Positions 27,003 to 34,377 are shown, counted from the first letter of the stretch. The stretch: DNA of 64,000 bases from Microtetraspora glauca (GCA_000721275.1 JOFO01000022.1:1-64000), one strand, 5' to 3'. A program made the numbers and translations. The notes: a model not told the origin generated them from the sequence alone.

Positions 27003-28322
27003 ATGTCAGCCGCTGTGCGAGGAAGTACGTTCCGGAGGAGGACGCTGGCCGCCGGCGCCCTCACCGTCGCCCTGATCGGCGGGCTGGCCGGCTGCTCGGA
27101 GCCGTCCTCCCCCGCCGCCGGCACCGAGGGCGCCCCCGGCGCGGGAGCCGGCGCCGGCGCCGGGGCGAAGAAGGGCCCCGCCGCCGCGCCGCAGAACCAG
27201 GTCCGCCTGATCGGCGACGGCTCCACCGCCTACACCGGCGCCCAGCCGCACCAGCCGGTGTGGAAGAAGCTGAAGCCCGGCGAGACCCCGCCGCAGTTCG
27301 TCGTCTTCTCCTGGGACGGCGCCGGCGAGGACAGCCAGAAGCTCTTCTCGCACTTCCGGAAGGTCGGCAAGAAGTACGGCGCGACCATGACGTACTTCCT
27401 CAGCGGCGTCTACCTCCTGCCCGAGGAGAAGCGGGCGATGTACGACCCGCCGAAGCACTCCGCGGGCCGCTCCGACATCGGCTTCAACGACACCGAGGGC
27501 ATCCGTGACACCGTCCGCGAACTGCGCGGCGCGTGGCTGGAGGGCAACGAGATCGGCACCCACTTCAACGGGCACTTCTGCGGCGCCGAGGGCGGCGTCG
27601 GCACCTGGTCCGTGGAGGAGTGGAAGAGCGAGATCCAGCAGGCCAAGTCCTTCGTCAAGAACTGGAAGACCAACGCCGGCCTGCGCGCCGAGCAGCCGCT
27701 GCCCTTCGACTACGACAAGGAGCTCGTCGGCGCCCGCACGCCCTGCCTGGAGGGCCGGAAGAACTTCGTGAAGGCCGCCTCCGAGCTCGGCTTCCGCTAC
27801 GACACCAGCGGCGTCAACGACCAGATCTGGCCGGAGAAGGACCACGGCCTCTGGGACCTGTCCATGCACCTCGTCCCGGTGCCCGGCCGCGCCTTCCAGA
27901 CCCTCGCCATGGACTACAACTTCCTGGTCAACCAGTCGCCCGGCACGACCCAGGGCGACCCCGGCATGCACCGCTACTGGGGCGACCAGATGCGGGACGG
28001 CCTCGTCCAGGCGTTCGAGCGCTCGTACCGGGGCAACCGGGCGCCGGTCATCATCGGCAACCACTTCGAGTCCTGGAACGGCGGCACCTACATGCGCGCC
28101 ATCGAGGAGACCATCGCCACCGTCTGCGTCCAGAAGGACGTCAAGTGCGTCTCCTTCCGCCAGCTCGCGGACTGGCTCGACGCCCAGGATCCCGCCGTCA
28201 TCGCCAAGATGCGCACCCTGAAGGTCGGCGAAGCCCCCGCCGGCGGCTGGCCCGCCTTCCTCGCCCCCCAGCCGGCCGCCCCCGCCGCCCCCCAGGCCCC
28301 GAAGCAGCCGACCCGCGGCTGA
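27003..28322 (+). CDS. Lipoprotein with polysaccharide deacetylase-like domain
   Basis: 439-residue exported lipoprotein. The signal peptide has FRRRTLAAG, so Tat export is possible, and a lipobox LAGC with lipid-modified Cys31. A Gly/Ala spacer precedes a NodB-like region: FVVFSWDGAGEDS near 101-113 resembles the catalytic Asp strand, and NEIGTHFNGHF near 182-192 resembles the His-x(3-4)-His metal motif of CE4 deacetylases. Later motifs FDYDKELVGARTP and PVIIGNHFESW also fit. Likely target: a cell-wall or extracellular polysaccharide, unproven. The C-terminus is a Pro/Ala-rich tail. Start ATG 27003 follows AGAGGTGG. Confidence 0.85.
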   Translation: MSAAVRGSTFRRRTLAAGALTVALIGGLAGCSEPSSPAAGTEGAPGAGAGAGAGAKKGPAAAPQNQVRLIGDGSTAYTGAQPHQPVWKKLKPGETPPQFVVFSWDGAGEDSQKLFSHFRKVGKKYGATMTYFLSGVYLLPEEKRAMYDPPKHSAGRSDIGFNDTEGIRDTVRELRGAWLEGNEIGTHFNGHFCGAEGGVGTWSVEEWKSEIQQAKSFVKNWKTNAGLRAEQPLPFDYDKELVGARTPCLEGRKNFVKAASELGFRYDTSGVNDQIWPEKDHGLWDLSMHLVPVPGRAFQTLAMDYNFLVNQSPGTTQGDPGMHRYWGDQMRDGLVQAFERSYRGNRAPVIIGNHFESWNGGTYMRAIEETIATVCVQKDVKCVSFRQLADWLDAQDPAVIAKMRTLKVGEAPAGGWPAFLAPQPAAPAAPQAPKQPTRG

Positions 28323-28336
28323 CCGGGTCGGCGGTC

Positions 28337-28425
28337 GAGCGGGCCCGCAGCCGCCGGGCCCGCAGCCGCCGGGCCCGCGGCTGGGCGGGCCTGCGGCTGG
28401 GCGGGCCTGCGGCGGCGGGGCCGAG
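28337..28425. repeat. Iterated GC-rich direct/inverted repeats between convergent genes
   Basis: GGGCCCGCAGCCGCC is repeated in tandem from about 28340, followed by GGGCGGGCCTGCGGCT repeated in the other sense, so the two halves can pair into a long imperfect hairpin. Between the convergent deacetylase and ATPase genes, it probably serves as a bidirectional terminator. Confidence 0.65.
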
Positions 28426-28469
28426 GCCGGGCGGGCCTGCGGCCGAGTGGGTCCGGCCGGCCCGGTGGG

Positions 28470-29453
28470 TCAGTGGACGCCGGCGGTCGTGGGTTCGCCG
28501 AGGACGAAGTCGGGGTCGACCTGCGCCGCCAGGTCGGCCCCGGTCTTCGCGTTGCCCCAGCTCTCCGCGTTGCGCAGGTGGAAGTGGACCATCTGGCTCG
28601 TGTACCGCTGCCAGTCGCGCCGCGCGTACGTGTCGTCCGCCGCCTCCCGCAGGGTCCGCAGGGCCTCGTGGTTCTCCGGCTCCAGCTCCTCGAAGCGCGG
28701 CGGCCGGCCCTTCTCCATCGCGCGCACCCAGTCCGAGTGGCCGACCGTGACGAGCAGGTCGTCGCCGACCTCCTGGCGCAGGAAGTCCAGGTCGTCCGGC
28801 CCCTGCACCTTGTTGCCGACGACCTTCAGCGCGACGCCGAAGTCCCGCGCGTACTCCTTGTACTGCCGGTACACCGAGACGCCCTTGCGGGTGGGCTCGG
28901 CGACCAGGAAGGTCATGTCGAAGCGGGTGAACATGCCCGACGCGAACGAGTCCGAGCCCGCCGTCATGTCGACGACCACGTACTCCCCGGCCCCGTCCAC
29001 CAGGTGGTTGAGGCACAGCTCCACCGCGCCGACCTTCGAGTGGTAGCAGGCCACGCCGAGGTCCGCCTCGGTGAACGGCCCGGTCGCCATCAGCCGCACC
29101 TCGCCGGGGTCGAGCCGGACCGGCCGGGCGCACGCCTCGTACACCGGGTTGTCCTCCCGGACCCGCAGCAGCCGTGAACCCTCCCCGGGCGGTGTCGTCT
29201 TGATCATCGTCTCGGCGGAGACGATCCGCGGATTGCTGCCGCGCAGGTACTCCTTGATGAGCGGCAGGTGCGCCCCCATCGCGGGCAGCGCGGCGGCCTC
29301 CGCCTCGGAGAGGCCGAGCGCGGCCCCCAGGTGCTGGTTGATGTCCGCGTCGACGGCGACGACCGGAGACTCGATGGCGGCGAGGTGGCGGACGAAGAGC
29401 GAGGACAGCGTCGTCTTGCCGCTGCCGCCCTTCCCGACGAAAGCGATCTTCAT
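28470..29453 (-). CDS. CooC/MinD-type ATPase
   Basis: 327-residue SIMIBI ATPase. Deviant Walker A FVGKGGSGKTTLS at residues 5-17 with both signature lysines, the acidic AVDADINQHLG near 35-45, and the second motif VVVDMTAGSDSFASGMF near 160. The family includes CooC-like nickel-insertion ATPases and Mrp-like scaffold proteins; no metalloenzyme gene is adjacent, so the client is unknown. It lacks the Cys pair of Mrp scaffolds. Start ATG 29453 follows AGGTG by a few bases; GTG 29459 is an alternative two codons upstream. Divergent from the Fic-like gene. Confidence 0.88.
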   Translation of the reverse strand: MKIAFVGKGGSGKTTLSSLFVRHLAAIESPVVAVDADINQHLGAALGLSEAEAAALPAMGAHLPLIKEYLRGSNPRIVSAETMIKTTPPGEGSRLLRVREDNPVYEACARPVRLDPGEVRLMATGPFTEADLGVACYHSKVGAVELCLNHLVDGAGEYVVVDMTAGSDSFASGMFTRFDMTFLVAEPTRKGVSVYRQYKEYARDFGVALKVVGNKVQGPDDLDFLRQEVGDDLLVTVGHSDWVRAMEKGRPPRFEELEPENHEALRTLREAADDTYARRDWQRYTSQMVHFHLRNAESWGNAKTGADLAAQVDPDFVLGEPTTAGVH

Positions 29454-29484
29454 GTTCACCTAGCGTAGTGGCATGAACGCGCTT

Positions 29485-29513
29485 AGTGGTCAAGCTCTAT
29501 GAAGAAGACCACT
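29485..29513. promoter_or_regulatory. Inverted repeat in the ATPase/Fic divergent promoter
   Basis: AGTGGTC (29485-29491) and GACCACT (29507-29513) are exact inverses separated by 15 bp, centred in the 102-bp gap between divergent starts. The arms equal the outer halves of the DasR consensus but the spacing is wrong for DasR. It may be an operator for another regulator or an RNA hairpin. Confidence 0.45.
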
Positions 29514-29555
29514 CCATCGTGGGGCGGGCCCCGGGGACGCGTAGCCTCCTTACCT

Positions 29556-30374
29556 ATGAGTACGCACGCCTCTGACCCCTTGGCCGCCCTCGGCTCCCTG
29601 CCGGGCGTCGCCGACGCGGTGGACTCCGTACGCAAGGCCGTCGACCGGGTCTACGGCCACCGTGTGATGCGCCGCCGCAGCAACGAGATCGCCCACGAGG
29701 CTGCGCTCCGCGGCGCCCGCGGCTCGGCAGCGCTGGCCGGCGCCGACTGGGCCCTGGAGGAGGTCCGCCGCCGGACCGACTTCAGTGCCGACCCCGAGGC
29801 CCGCACCGTCGGCGCCGCCCTCCGGCTGAGCGCCGAGGCGGGCGAACTGCTCTCCATCTGGCGCCAGTCGCCGCTCCGCGTCCTGGCCCGGCTCCATCTG
29901 GTCGCCGCGGGCGAGCACCAGGACTCGACGGGCCGCCCCCGGCAGGCCGGCGAAGCCGTGACCGAACCGCTGATCGAGGCCCCCCTGCCCGGCCCCGACG
30001 AGGTCGCCGCCCGGCTCGACGGCCTGGCGGAACTCGTCGTCGCGGGCAGCGAGGCCCCCGCGCTGGTCGTCTCCGCCGTCGTCCACGGCGAACTCCTCGC
30101 CCTGCGCCCCTTCACCTCGCACAACGGCCTGGTCGCCCGCACCGCGGAGCGGATCGTGCTGGAGGGCAGCGGCCTCGACCCGAAGGGCATCTGCCCCGCC
30201 GAGGTCGGCCACGCCGAACAGGGCCGGGCCGCCTACCTGGCCGCCTTCGAGGGGTACCTGTCCGGCACCCCGGAGGGCGTCGGCGCGTGGATCACGCACT
30301 GCGGGCGCTCGGTCGAGCTCGGTGTCCGCGAGTCGACCGCCGTCTGCGAGGCGCTCCAGCGCGGCGCGGCCTGA
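29556..30374 (+). CDS. Degenerate Fic-domain protein
   Basis: 272-residue helical protein. The Fic core is recognisable as VHGELLALRPFTSHNGLVARTAER near residues 182-205, in the place of the catalytic HPFxxGNGRxxR. The catalytic His is replaced by Arg (RPF) and the GNGR nucleotide loop by HNGLVAR, so normal AMP transfer is unlikely. The N-terminal half is predicted alpha-helical and includes RRRSNEIAHEAALRGARGSAALAGADW, which resembles the inhibitory-helix region of Fic proteins. Start ATG 29556 has no ribosome binding site, but TAGCCT at 29542-29547 lies eight bases upstream, suggesting a leaderless mRNA. In S. coelicolor the equivalent gene is, from memory, SCO3559. Confidence 0.75.
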   Translation: MSTHASDPLAALGSLPGVADAVDSVRKAVDRVYGHRVMRRRSNEIAHEAALRGARGSAALAGADWALEEVRRRTDFSADPEARTVGAALRLSAEAGELLSIWRQSPLRVLARLHLVAAGEHQDSTGRPRQAGEAVTEPLIEAPLPGPDEVAARLDGLAELVVAGSEAPALVVSAVVHGELLALRPFTSHNGLVARTAERIVLEGSGLDPKGICPAEVGHAEQGRAAYLAAFEGYLSGTPEGVGAWITHCGRSVELGVRESTAVCEALQRGAA

Positions 30375-30392
30375 GAACCCCCGACATGGGTT

Positions 30393-30423
30393 GCGGCGGT
30401 ACCGGAGAAATCAGTACCGCCGC
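30393..30423. terminator. Hairpin after the Fic-like gene
   Basis: 10-bp perfect stem GCGGCGGTAC/GTACCGCCGC with an 11-nt loop, 19 bp past the Fic-like stop. It could end the upstream gene or shield the non-coding RNA candidate that follows. Confidence 0.75.
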
Positions 30424-30430
30424 TGGCACG

Positions 30431-30659
30431 TCCACCCAGTTACCAAGCGTCCTCGATATGTGCCCATCAGGCGGGGTACTTTGCCCTTCGCCTGGTGCGG
30501 CTGGCCCGTAATCGACGGGTCGACGTCGCGTGGGTGCCAGGTTTTTGTGCGTCAGGTCCGTGGGGCCTTGATGCTCAACAGGTGATCCTCTCGGATGTCC
30601 CAGGTCTCGCGGGCCTGATTCCTTTCTACTCCTGTCCGCCGGTAAGCGAAAGTGGTGGA
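30431..30659 (+). ncRNA. Candidate structured small RNA (6S-like, scr3559 position)
   Basis: The 333-bp gap 30375-30707 contains no convincing gene (mixed third bases) but can fold into a closed structure: TCCACC (30431-30436) pairs with GGTGGA (30654-30659), TTACC (30440-30444) with GGTAA (30641-30645), CATCAGGCG (30465-30473) with CGCCTGGTG (30489-30497), CCCGT (30505-30509) with ACGGG (30515-30519), and TCAGGTCCG (about 30553) with CGGGCCTGA (about 30611). Two stems contain G-U pairs that would be A-C mismatches on the other strand, which points to + strand transcription. I recall that the S. coelicolor 6S-like RNA scr3559 is encoded near SCO3559, the equivalent place. Exact ends are guesses. 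Confidence 0.5.
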
Positions 30660-30660
30660 T

Positions 30661-30707
30661 CCGCTTCTTTGCCCGCTTTCCGGATCGGGTGAAACCCGGG
30701 CAAGCGG
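30661..30707. terminator. Hairpin ahead of the HAD hydrolase stop
   Basis: CCGCTT (30661-30666) and GCCCG (3071-30675 side) pair with CGGGC and AAGCGG at 30697-30707, with a CTTT bulge in the left arm. It could terminate the small RNA on the + strand or the HAD gene on the - strand. Confidence 0.6.
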
Positions 30708-31565
30708 TCAGTGCCCCGCGAGAGCCGCCGCGGCCACGGCCCGGTGCCGCCGGCGGGTGGCGTACCAGACCAGCCCCGCGGTGGCCGCCGCCGCACCCAC
30801 GGCCGCCGCAGCCATGAGCGCCGGCCGGGGCGGCATCCGGAACGCGGGCAGCCGCTGCTTGAGCCGCACGGGACGGTTGAACACCAGCACCGGCCACTCC
30901 CGGGCGGTCGCCTCGCGGCGCAGCGTCCGGTCCGGGTTGACCGCGTACGGGTGCCCGACCGCCTCCAGCATCGGGATGTCGGTCGCCGAGTCGCTGTAGG
31001 CGTAGCAGCGGGACAGGTCGTACCCCTCCGACTCCGCCAGCTCGCGCACGGCCTCGGCCTTCGTCGGGCCGTAGGCGTAGTACTCCACCTCGCCGGTGAA
31101 GCACCCGTCCTCGCCGACCACCATCCGGGTGGCGACGACCCGGTCGGCCCCGAGCATCTCCCCGATCGGCTCGACCACCTCGGCACCGGAGGTGGACACG
31201 ATCACGACGTCACGGCCGGCGGCGTGGTGCTCCTCGATGAGGGAGGCCGCCTCGTCGTAGATGATCGGGTCGATCAGGTCGTGCAGGGTCTCGGCGACGA
31301 GTTCCCTGACCTGGGCCACGTTCCAGCCTTTGCAGAGCGCGGAAAGGTATTCGCGCATCCGCTCCATCTGGTCGTGATCGGCTCCGCCGACGAGGAACAC
31401 GAACTGGATGTAGGCCGTCCGCAGGGCGGCGCGGCGGCTGATCAGTCCGCCCCGGTAGAAGGACTTGCTGAAGGTCAGCGTCGAAGACTTCGCAATGACC
31501 GTCTTGTCCAGGTCGAAGAACGCGGCTGCGCGCGGCAAGGAGTGGTTTTCCACAACGCTGAGCAT
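30708..31565 (-). CDS. HAD-IB phosphatase with C-terminal membrane anchor
   Basis: 285-residue SerB-like HAD phosphatase. The nucleophile motif FFDLDKTVI is at residues 16-24, motif II VIVSTSGAE near 121, the motif III Lys in GPTKAEAV near 165, and motif IV YSDSATDIPML near 190. A membrane helix ALMAAAAVGAAAATAGLVWY near 250-270 followed by RRRHR anchors it. Start ATG 31565 is the usual choice, but its ATG lies inside a good -10 box (TATGCT, 31566-31561), so transcription may begin at GTG 31553 as a leaderless mRNA. Sits beside ssd as in other actinobacteria (Rv3661/Rv3660c); substrate unknown. Confidence 0.9.
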   Translation of the reverse strand: MLSVVENHSLPRAAAFFDLDKTVIAKSSTLTFSKSFYRGGLISRRAALRTAYIQFVFLVGGADHDQMERMREYLSALCKGWNVAQVRELVAETLHDLIDPIIYDEAASLIEEHHAAGRDVVIVSTSGAEVVEPIGEMLGADRVVATRMVVGEDGCFTGEVEYYAYGPTKAEAVRELAESEGYDLSRCYAYSDSATDIPMLEAVGHPYAVNPDRTLRREATAREWPVLVFNRPVRLKQRLPAFRMPPRPALMAAAAVGAAAATAGLVWYATRRRHRAVAAAALAGH

Positions 31566-31590
31566 AGGTGCCCGCCATTCGGCGTACGCT
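31561..31590. promoter_or_regulatory. Back-to-back -10 elements (TATGCT minus, TACGCT plus)
   Basis: On the minus strand TATGCT (31566-31561) is placed seven bases before GTG 31553 of the HAD gene. On the plus strand TACGCT (31585-31590) is placed seven bases before GTG 31598. Both fit leaderless promoters recognised by the housekeeping sigma factor, though neither has a good -35 box. Confidence 0.45.
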
Positions 31591-31597
31591 GGGGCGC

Positions 31598-31663
31598 GTG
31601 GGTTTGCCTGAGAAGGCTCTCGGGTACACCATGGAAGTCACGGATCGTTCGCGACCGTGCTAA
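31598..31663 (+). CDS. Possible leaderless 21-residue leader peptide or part of a small RNA
   Basis: A GTG seven bases after TACGCT opens a 21-codon frame (GLPEKALGYTMEVTDRSRPC after the start) ending TAA at 31661. It is followed by a strong terminator at 31701. The pair could be a leader peptide with attenuator for the ssd-tad operon, or the whole 31597-31755 unit could be a small RNA; an S. coelicolor RNA named scr3558 would by its name lie here. The codons are not clearly biased, so translation is unproven. Confidence 0.35.
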   Translation: MGLPEKALGYTMEVTDRSRPC

Positions 31664-31700
31664 CCCGGACCGGCTCCTCCCCCCCCGAGTCGGCCGGAGA

Positions 31701-31755
31701 GACGACCCCCGCTCTCCCCCCCGGCGGGGGTCGTCGCATGTCCGGACCCGTTTTT
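31701..31755 (+). terminator. Strong terminator within the HAD-ssd gap
   Basis: 12-bp perfect stem GACGACCCCCGC (31701-31712)/GCGGGGGTCGTC (31724-31735), followed 15 bp later by TTTTT (31751-31755), one of the few T-tracts in the window. It lies far from any large gene end, so it must end a short transcript. Confidence 0.8.
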
Positions 31756-31890
31756 CCGCGCTGAGCCATCGCTCGCTCCTCTCTCTGTGTCGTCGTGCGG
31801 CCGGCCGCCCCCGGACCGCCGAGCACTTCGCTTGTCACTCACCGTAACCGGCGGATCGCGTTCCGGGCAGTCCTCGGACGGGTGGTCGAG

Positions 31891-31917
31891 TTATTCACAG
31901 GCGGTGGTTTGTCCACA
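31891..31917 (+). promoter_or_regulatory. Two DnaA boxes upstream of ssd
   Basis: TTATTCACA (31891-31899) and TTGTCCACA (31909-31917) lie in the same orientation, 18 bp start to start. The second is exactly the preferred Streptomyces DnaA box; the first fits the general TTATNCACA form. They sit in a non-coding stretch about 100 bp before the ssd start. Not an origin: dnaA, dnaN and box clusters are absent. Confidence 0.6.
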
Positions 31918-31959
31918 GTTTTTGGTGGGCCTCCGCACGATTTCCCCGGCGGCCTCACC

Positions 31960-31998
31960 GTGATTCCCGTCGCGAAGTTCGCGGCCGACCGGAATCAC
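31960..31998 (+). promoter_or_regulatory. Nested inverted repeats just upstream of the ssd ribosome binding site
   Basis: Outer arms GTGATTCC (31960-31967) and GGAATCAC (31991-31998) enclose an inner palindrome CGCGAA-G-TTCGCG (31971-31983). It ends three bases before the GAGAGGGG ribosome binding site of ssd, so it could be an operator or a leader hairpin controlling translation. Confidence 0.5.
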
Positions 31999-32014
31999 GA
32001 GAGGGGTGTGCGCG

Positions 32015-33160
32015 ATGCAGGAGCCGATGGTTTCCCGCACGGGCGGAGCGGAACACGACGGCGGGGCGCGCGAGGGCGCGGCGCGGGACGGGGAAGGACT
32101 GCGCGGGCCCGGCCCGCTGATCGTCACCGAGGACGTCGTCCTCCTCGACGATCTGCTGCGGCTGTGCGCCGCGGCCGGCGTCGAGCCCGACGTGCACCAC
32201 CGGGTGCCCGAGCGGCGGGCGAGCTGGAGCGACCCGCCGCTCGTCCTGGTCGGGGAGGACGTGGCGGCCCGCTGCCGGGGCGCCACACGGCGGCCCGGCG
32301 TCGTCCTCGTCGGGCGGGCCCAGGACGATCCGGCGGTGTGGCGGCTCGCCGTCGAGATCGGCGCCGACAGCGTCCTGCGGCTGCCGGGCGCGGAGGCGCT
32401 GCTCGTCGACCGGATCGCCGACGCCGCCGAGGGCGTCGGCCGGACGGCGCTGACCGTCGGCGTCGTCGGCGGGCGGGGCGGAGCCGGTGCCTCCACCCTC
32501 GCCTGCGGGCTCGCGCTCGCCGCCGCCCGCACCGGCCGGCGGACCCTGCTCGTCGACGGCGACCCGCTCGGCGGAGGGCTCGACGTGCTGCTCGGCGCGG
32601 AACGGGAGGAGGGGCGCCGGTGGGGCGACTTCGCGGCATCGAAGGGGCGGCTCGCGGGCGGCGCCCTGGACGAGTCGCTGCCCGCCGCCCGGGGCGTGCG
32701 GGTGCTCAGCTGGGGCCGGGAGCCCACCGCCGCCGTGCCGCCCGACGCGGTCCGGTCCGTGCTCGCGGCGGCCCGCCGCCGCGGCGGGGTCGTCGTGGCC
32801 GACCTGCCGCGCGCCGTCGACGAGGCCGGAGCCGAGGTGCTGGCCCAGCTCGACCTCGGCCTCCTCGTCGTCCCCGGCGAGCTGCGGGCGGTCGCCGCGG
32901 CCCACCGGATCACCGACACCCTCTCCCTGCTCGTGCGCGATCTCCGCGCCGTGGTCCGGGGGCCGTACGCGGCGGGCCTCGACGAGCGCTGGGTCGCCGA
33001 CGCGCTGCGGCTGCCGCTCGCCGGCGAACTCCCCTACGACCCCGGCATCGTCGCGGACCAGGACGCCGGCGCCCCGCCGGGCGCCGAGCCCCGCGGACCG
33101 CTCGGCCGCTTCTGCGCCGCGTTCTGGGAGCGCGCGCTGCCCGCCGGGGGTGCGGCATGA
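32015..33160 (+). CDS. ssd: Septum site-determining protein Ssd (CpaE-like ATPase)
   Basis: 381-residue actinobacterial CpaE homologue ('helicase/secretion neighbourhood CpaE-like'). It has an N-terminal receiver-like region (LIVTEDVVLLDDLLRLCAAAGVEPDV) to about residue 140, then a MinD/ParA ATPase. Its Walker A reads GGRGGAGASTL, so the usual KGGxGKT lysines are replaced by Arg and Ala; this is typical of CpaE types and suggests weak or altered ATP use. Later motif TLLVDGDPLGGGLDVLLG. Presumed role: localising the Tad pilus machinery or influencing septation. Start ATG 32015 has GAGAGGGG eight bases upstream; GTG 32006 is an alternative. Its stop overlaps tadA. Confidence 0.9.
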   Translation: MQEPMVSRTGGAEHDGGAREGAARDGEGLRGPGPLIVTEDVVLLDDLLRLCAAAGVEPDVHHRVPERRASWSDPPLVLVGEDVAARCRGATRRPGVVLVGRAQDDPAVWRLAVEIGADSVLRLPGAEALLVDRIADAAEGVGRTALTVGVVGGRGGAGASTLACGLALAAARTGRRTLLVDGDPLGGGLDVLLGAEREEGRRWGDFAASKGRLAGGALDESLPAARGVRVLSWGREPTAAVPPDAVRSVLAAARRRGGVVVADLPRAVDEAGAEVLAQLDLGLLVVPGELRAVAAAHRITDTLSLLVRDLRAVVRGPYAAGLDERWVADALRLPLAGELPYDPGIVADQDAGAPPGAEPRGPLGRFCAAFWERALPAGGAA

Positions 33161-34377
33161 CGGGGACGGGCGCGCTGGAGACGGGGACGGCGGCCGCCCC
33201 GCACGGTGCCGGGCCGGTCGCGCGGGCGGGCGGCACCGGGCTGCTCGACGCCGTGCGACAGCGGCTCGCGGCCAGCGGCGCCGAACCGACCCCGGCCCGG
33301 GTCGCGGCGGCCCTGCGGGCCCAGGGCCGGCTGCTGGGGGACGCCGAGGTGCTGGGCGCCGCCGAGGAGCTGCGCTCCGAACTGACCGGCGCGGGACCGC
33401 TGGAGCCCCTGCTGGCCGACCCCGACGTCACCGACGTGCTCGTCTCGGCACCCGACCGGGTGTGGGTCGACCGGGGTGCCGGCCTGGAGCGGGCGCCGGT
33501 CGTGTTCGCCGACGCCGCGGCCGTACGCAGGCTCGCCCAGCGGCTGGCGGCGGTCGCCGGGCGCCGTCTCGACGACGCCCGGCCCTGGGTGGACGCGCGG
33601 CTGCCCGACGGGACCCGCATGCACGCCGTCCTCCCGCCCGTCGCCGTCGGTTCCACCTGCCTGTCGCTGCGCGTGATGCGCCCCCGTGCCTTCACCCTGG
33701 AGGAGCTGACCGCGGCCGGGACCGTGCCGCCCGGCGGCGACCGGGTGCTGCGCGCCCTGATCGACGCCCGGGTGTCGTACCTGGTGAGCGGGGGCACCGG
33801 CACCGGCAAGACGACGCTCCTCGCGGCCCTGCTCGGCCTGGTCGGTGAGCGGGAGCGGATCGTCCTCGCCGAGGACTCCGCCGAGCTGCGCCCGGACCAT
33901 CCGCACGTGGTGCGCCTGGAGGCCAGGCCGCCGAACCAGGAGGGCGCCGGGCTCGTCACCCTGCGGGACCTGGTCCGCCAGGCCCTGCGGATGCGGCCCG
34001 ACCGGCTGGTGGTCGGCGAGGTGCGCGGCGGCGAGGCCGTCGATCTGCTGGCGGCCCTCAACACCGGCCACGAGGGCGGCTCGGGGACGCTGCACGCCAA
34101 CACGGCGACCGACGTGCCCGCCCGGCTGGAGGCGCTCGGCACGGCCGCCGGACTCGACCGGGCCGCCCTGCACAGCCAGTTGGGCGCCGGACTGTCCGCC
34201 GTGCTGCACCTCGTCCGGGACCGGGACGGGCGGCGCCGGATCGCCGAGATCCATGTACTCGAGCGGGACCGGGCCGGTCTGGTGCGGACGGTGCCCGCGC
34301 TCCGGTGGGGCGCGGACGGCTTCCGGCACGAGCGGGGCTGGCCCCGGCTGCGCGCGCTGGTCGGAGGTGTCGCGTGA
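33157..34377 (+). CDS. tadA: Tad pilus/secretion ATPase TadA (CpaF family)
   Basis: 406-residue GspE/VirB11-type ATPase that powers assembly of Flp-like pili or a type II-like secretion system. Visible: the N-terminal domain EELRSELTGAGPLEPLLADPDVTDVLV, Walker A SGGTGTGKTTLLA near 211-223, Asp box VLAEDSAELRPDHPHVVRLE near 238, Walker B LRMRPDRLVVGEVRGGEA near 280-297, and His box TGHEGGSGTLHANTA near 305-319. ATG 33157 overlaps the ssd stop (ATGA) and its own stop overlaps tadB (GTGA), so the cluster is tightly coupled. Confidence 0.95.
   Translation: MTGTGALETGTAAAPHGAGPVARAGGTGLLDAVRQRLAASGAEPTPARVAAALRAQGRLLGDAEVLGAAEELRSELTGAGPLEPLLADPDVTDVLVSAPDRVWVDRGAGLERAPVVFADAAAVRRLAQRLAAVAGRRLDDARPWVDARLPDGTRMHAVLPPVAVGSTCLSLRVMRPRAFTLEELTAAGTVPPGGDRVLRALIDARVSYLVSGGTGTGKTTLLAALLGLVGERERIVLAEDSAELRPDHPHVVRLEARPPNQEGAGLVTLRDLVRQALRMRPDRLVVGEVRGGEAVDLLAALNTGHEGGSGTLHANTATDVPARLEALGTAAGLDRAALHSQLGAGLSAVLHLVRDRDGRRRIAEIHVLERDRAGLVRTVPALRWGADGFRHERGWPRLRALVGGVA

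Noticed and set aside
30495-30692. A 65-codon + strand frame in the 30.4-30.7 kb gap
   Set aside because: GC at third positions is only moderate, no ribosome binding site, and the same DNA fits an RNA fold better.
31891-31917. Replication origin
   Set aside because: Only two DnaA boxes and none of the oriC neighbours (dnaA, dnaN, rnpA, rpmH); kept as a regulatory site.
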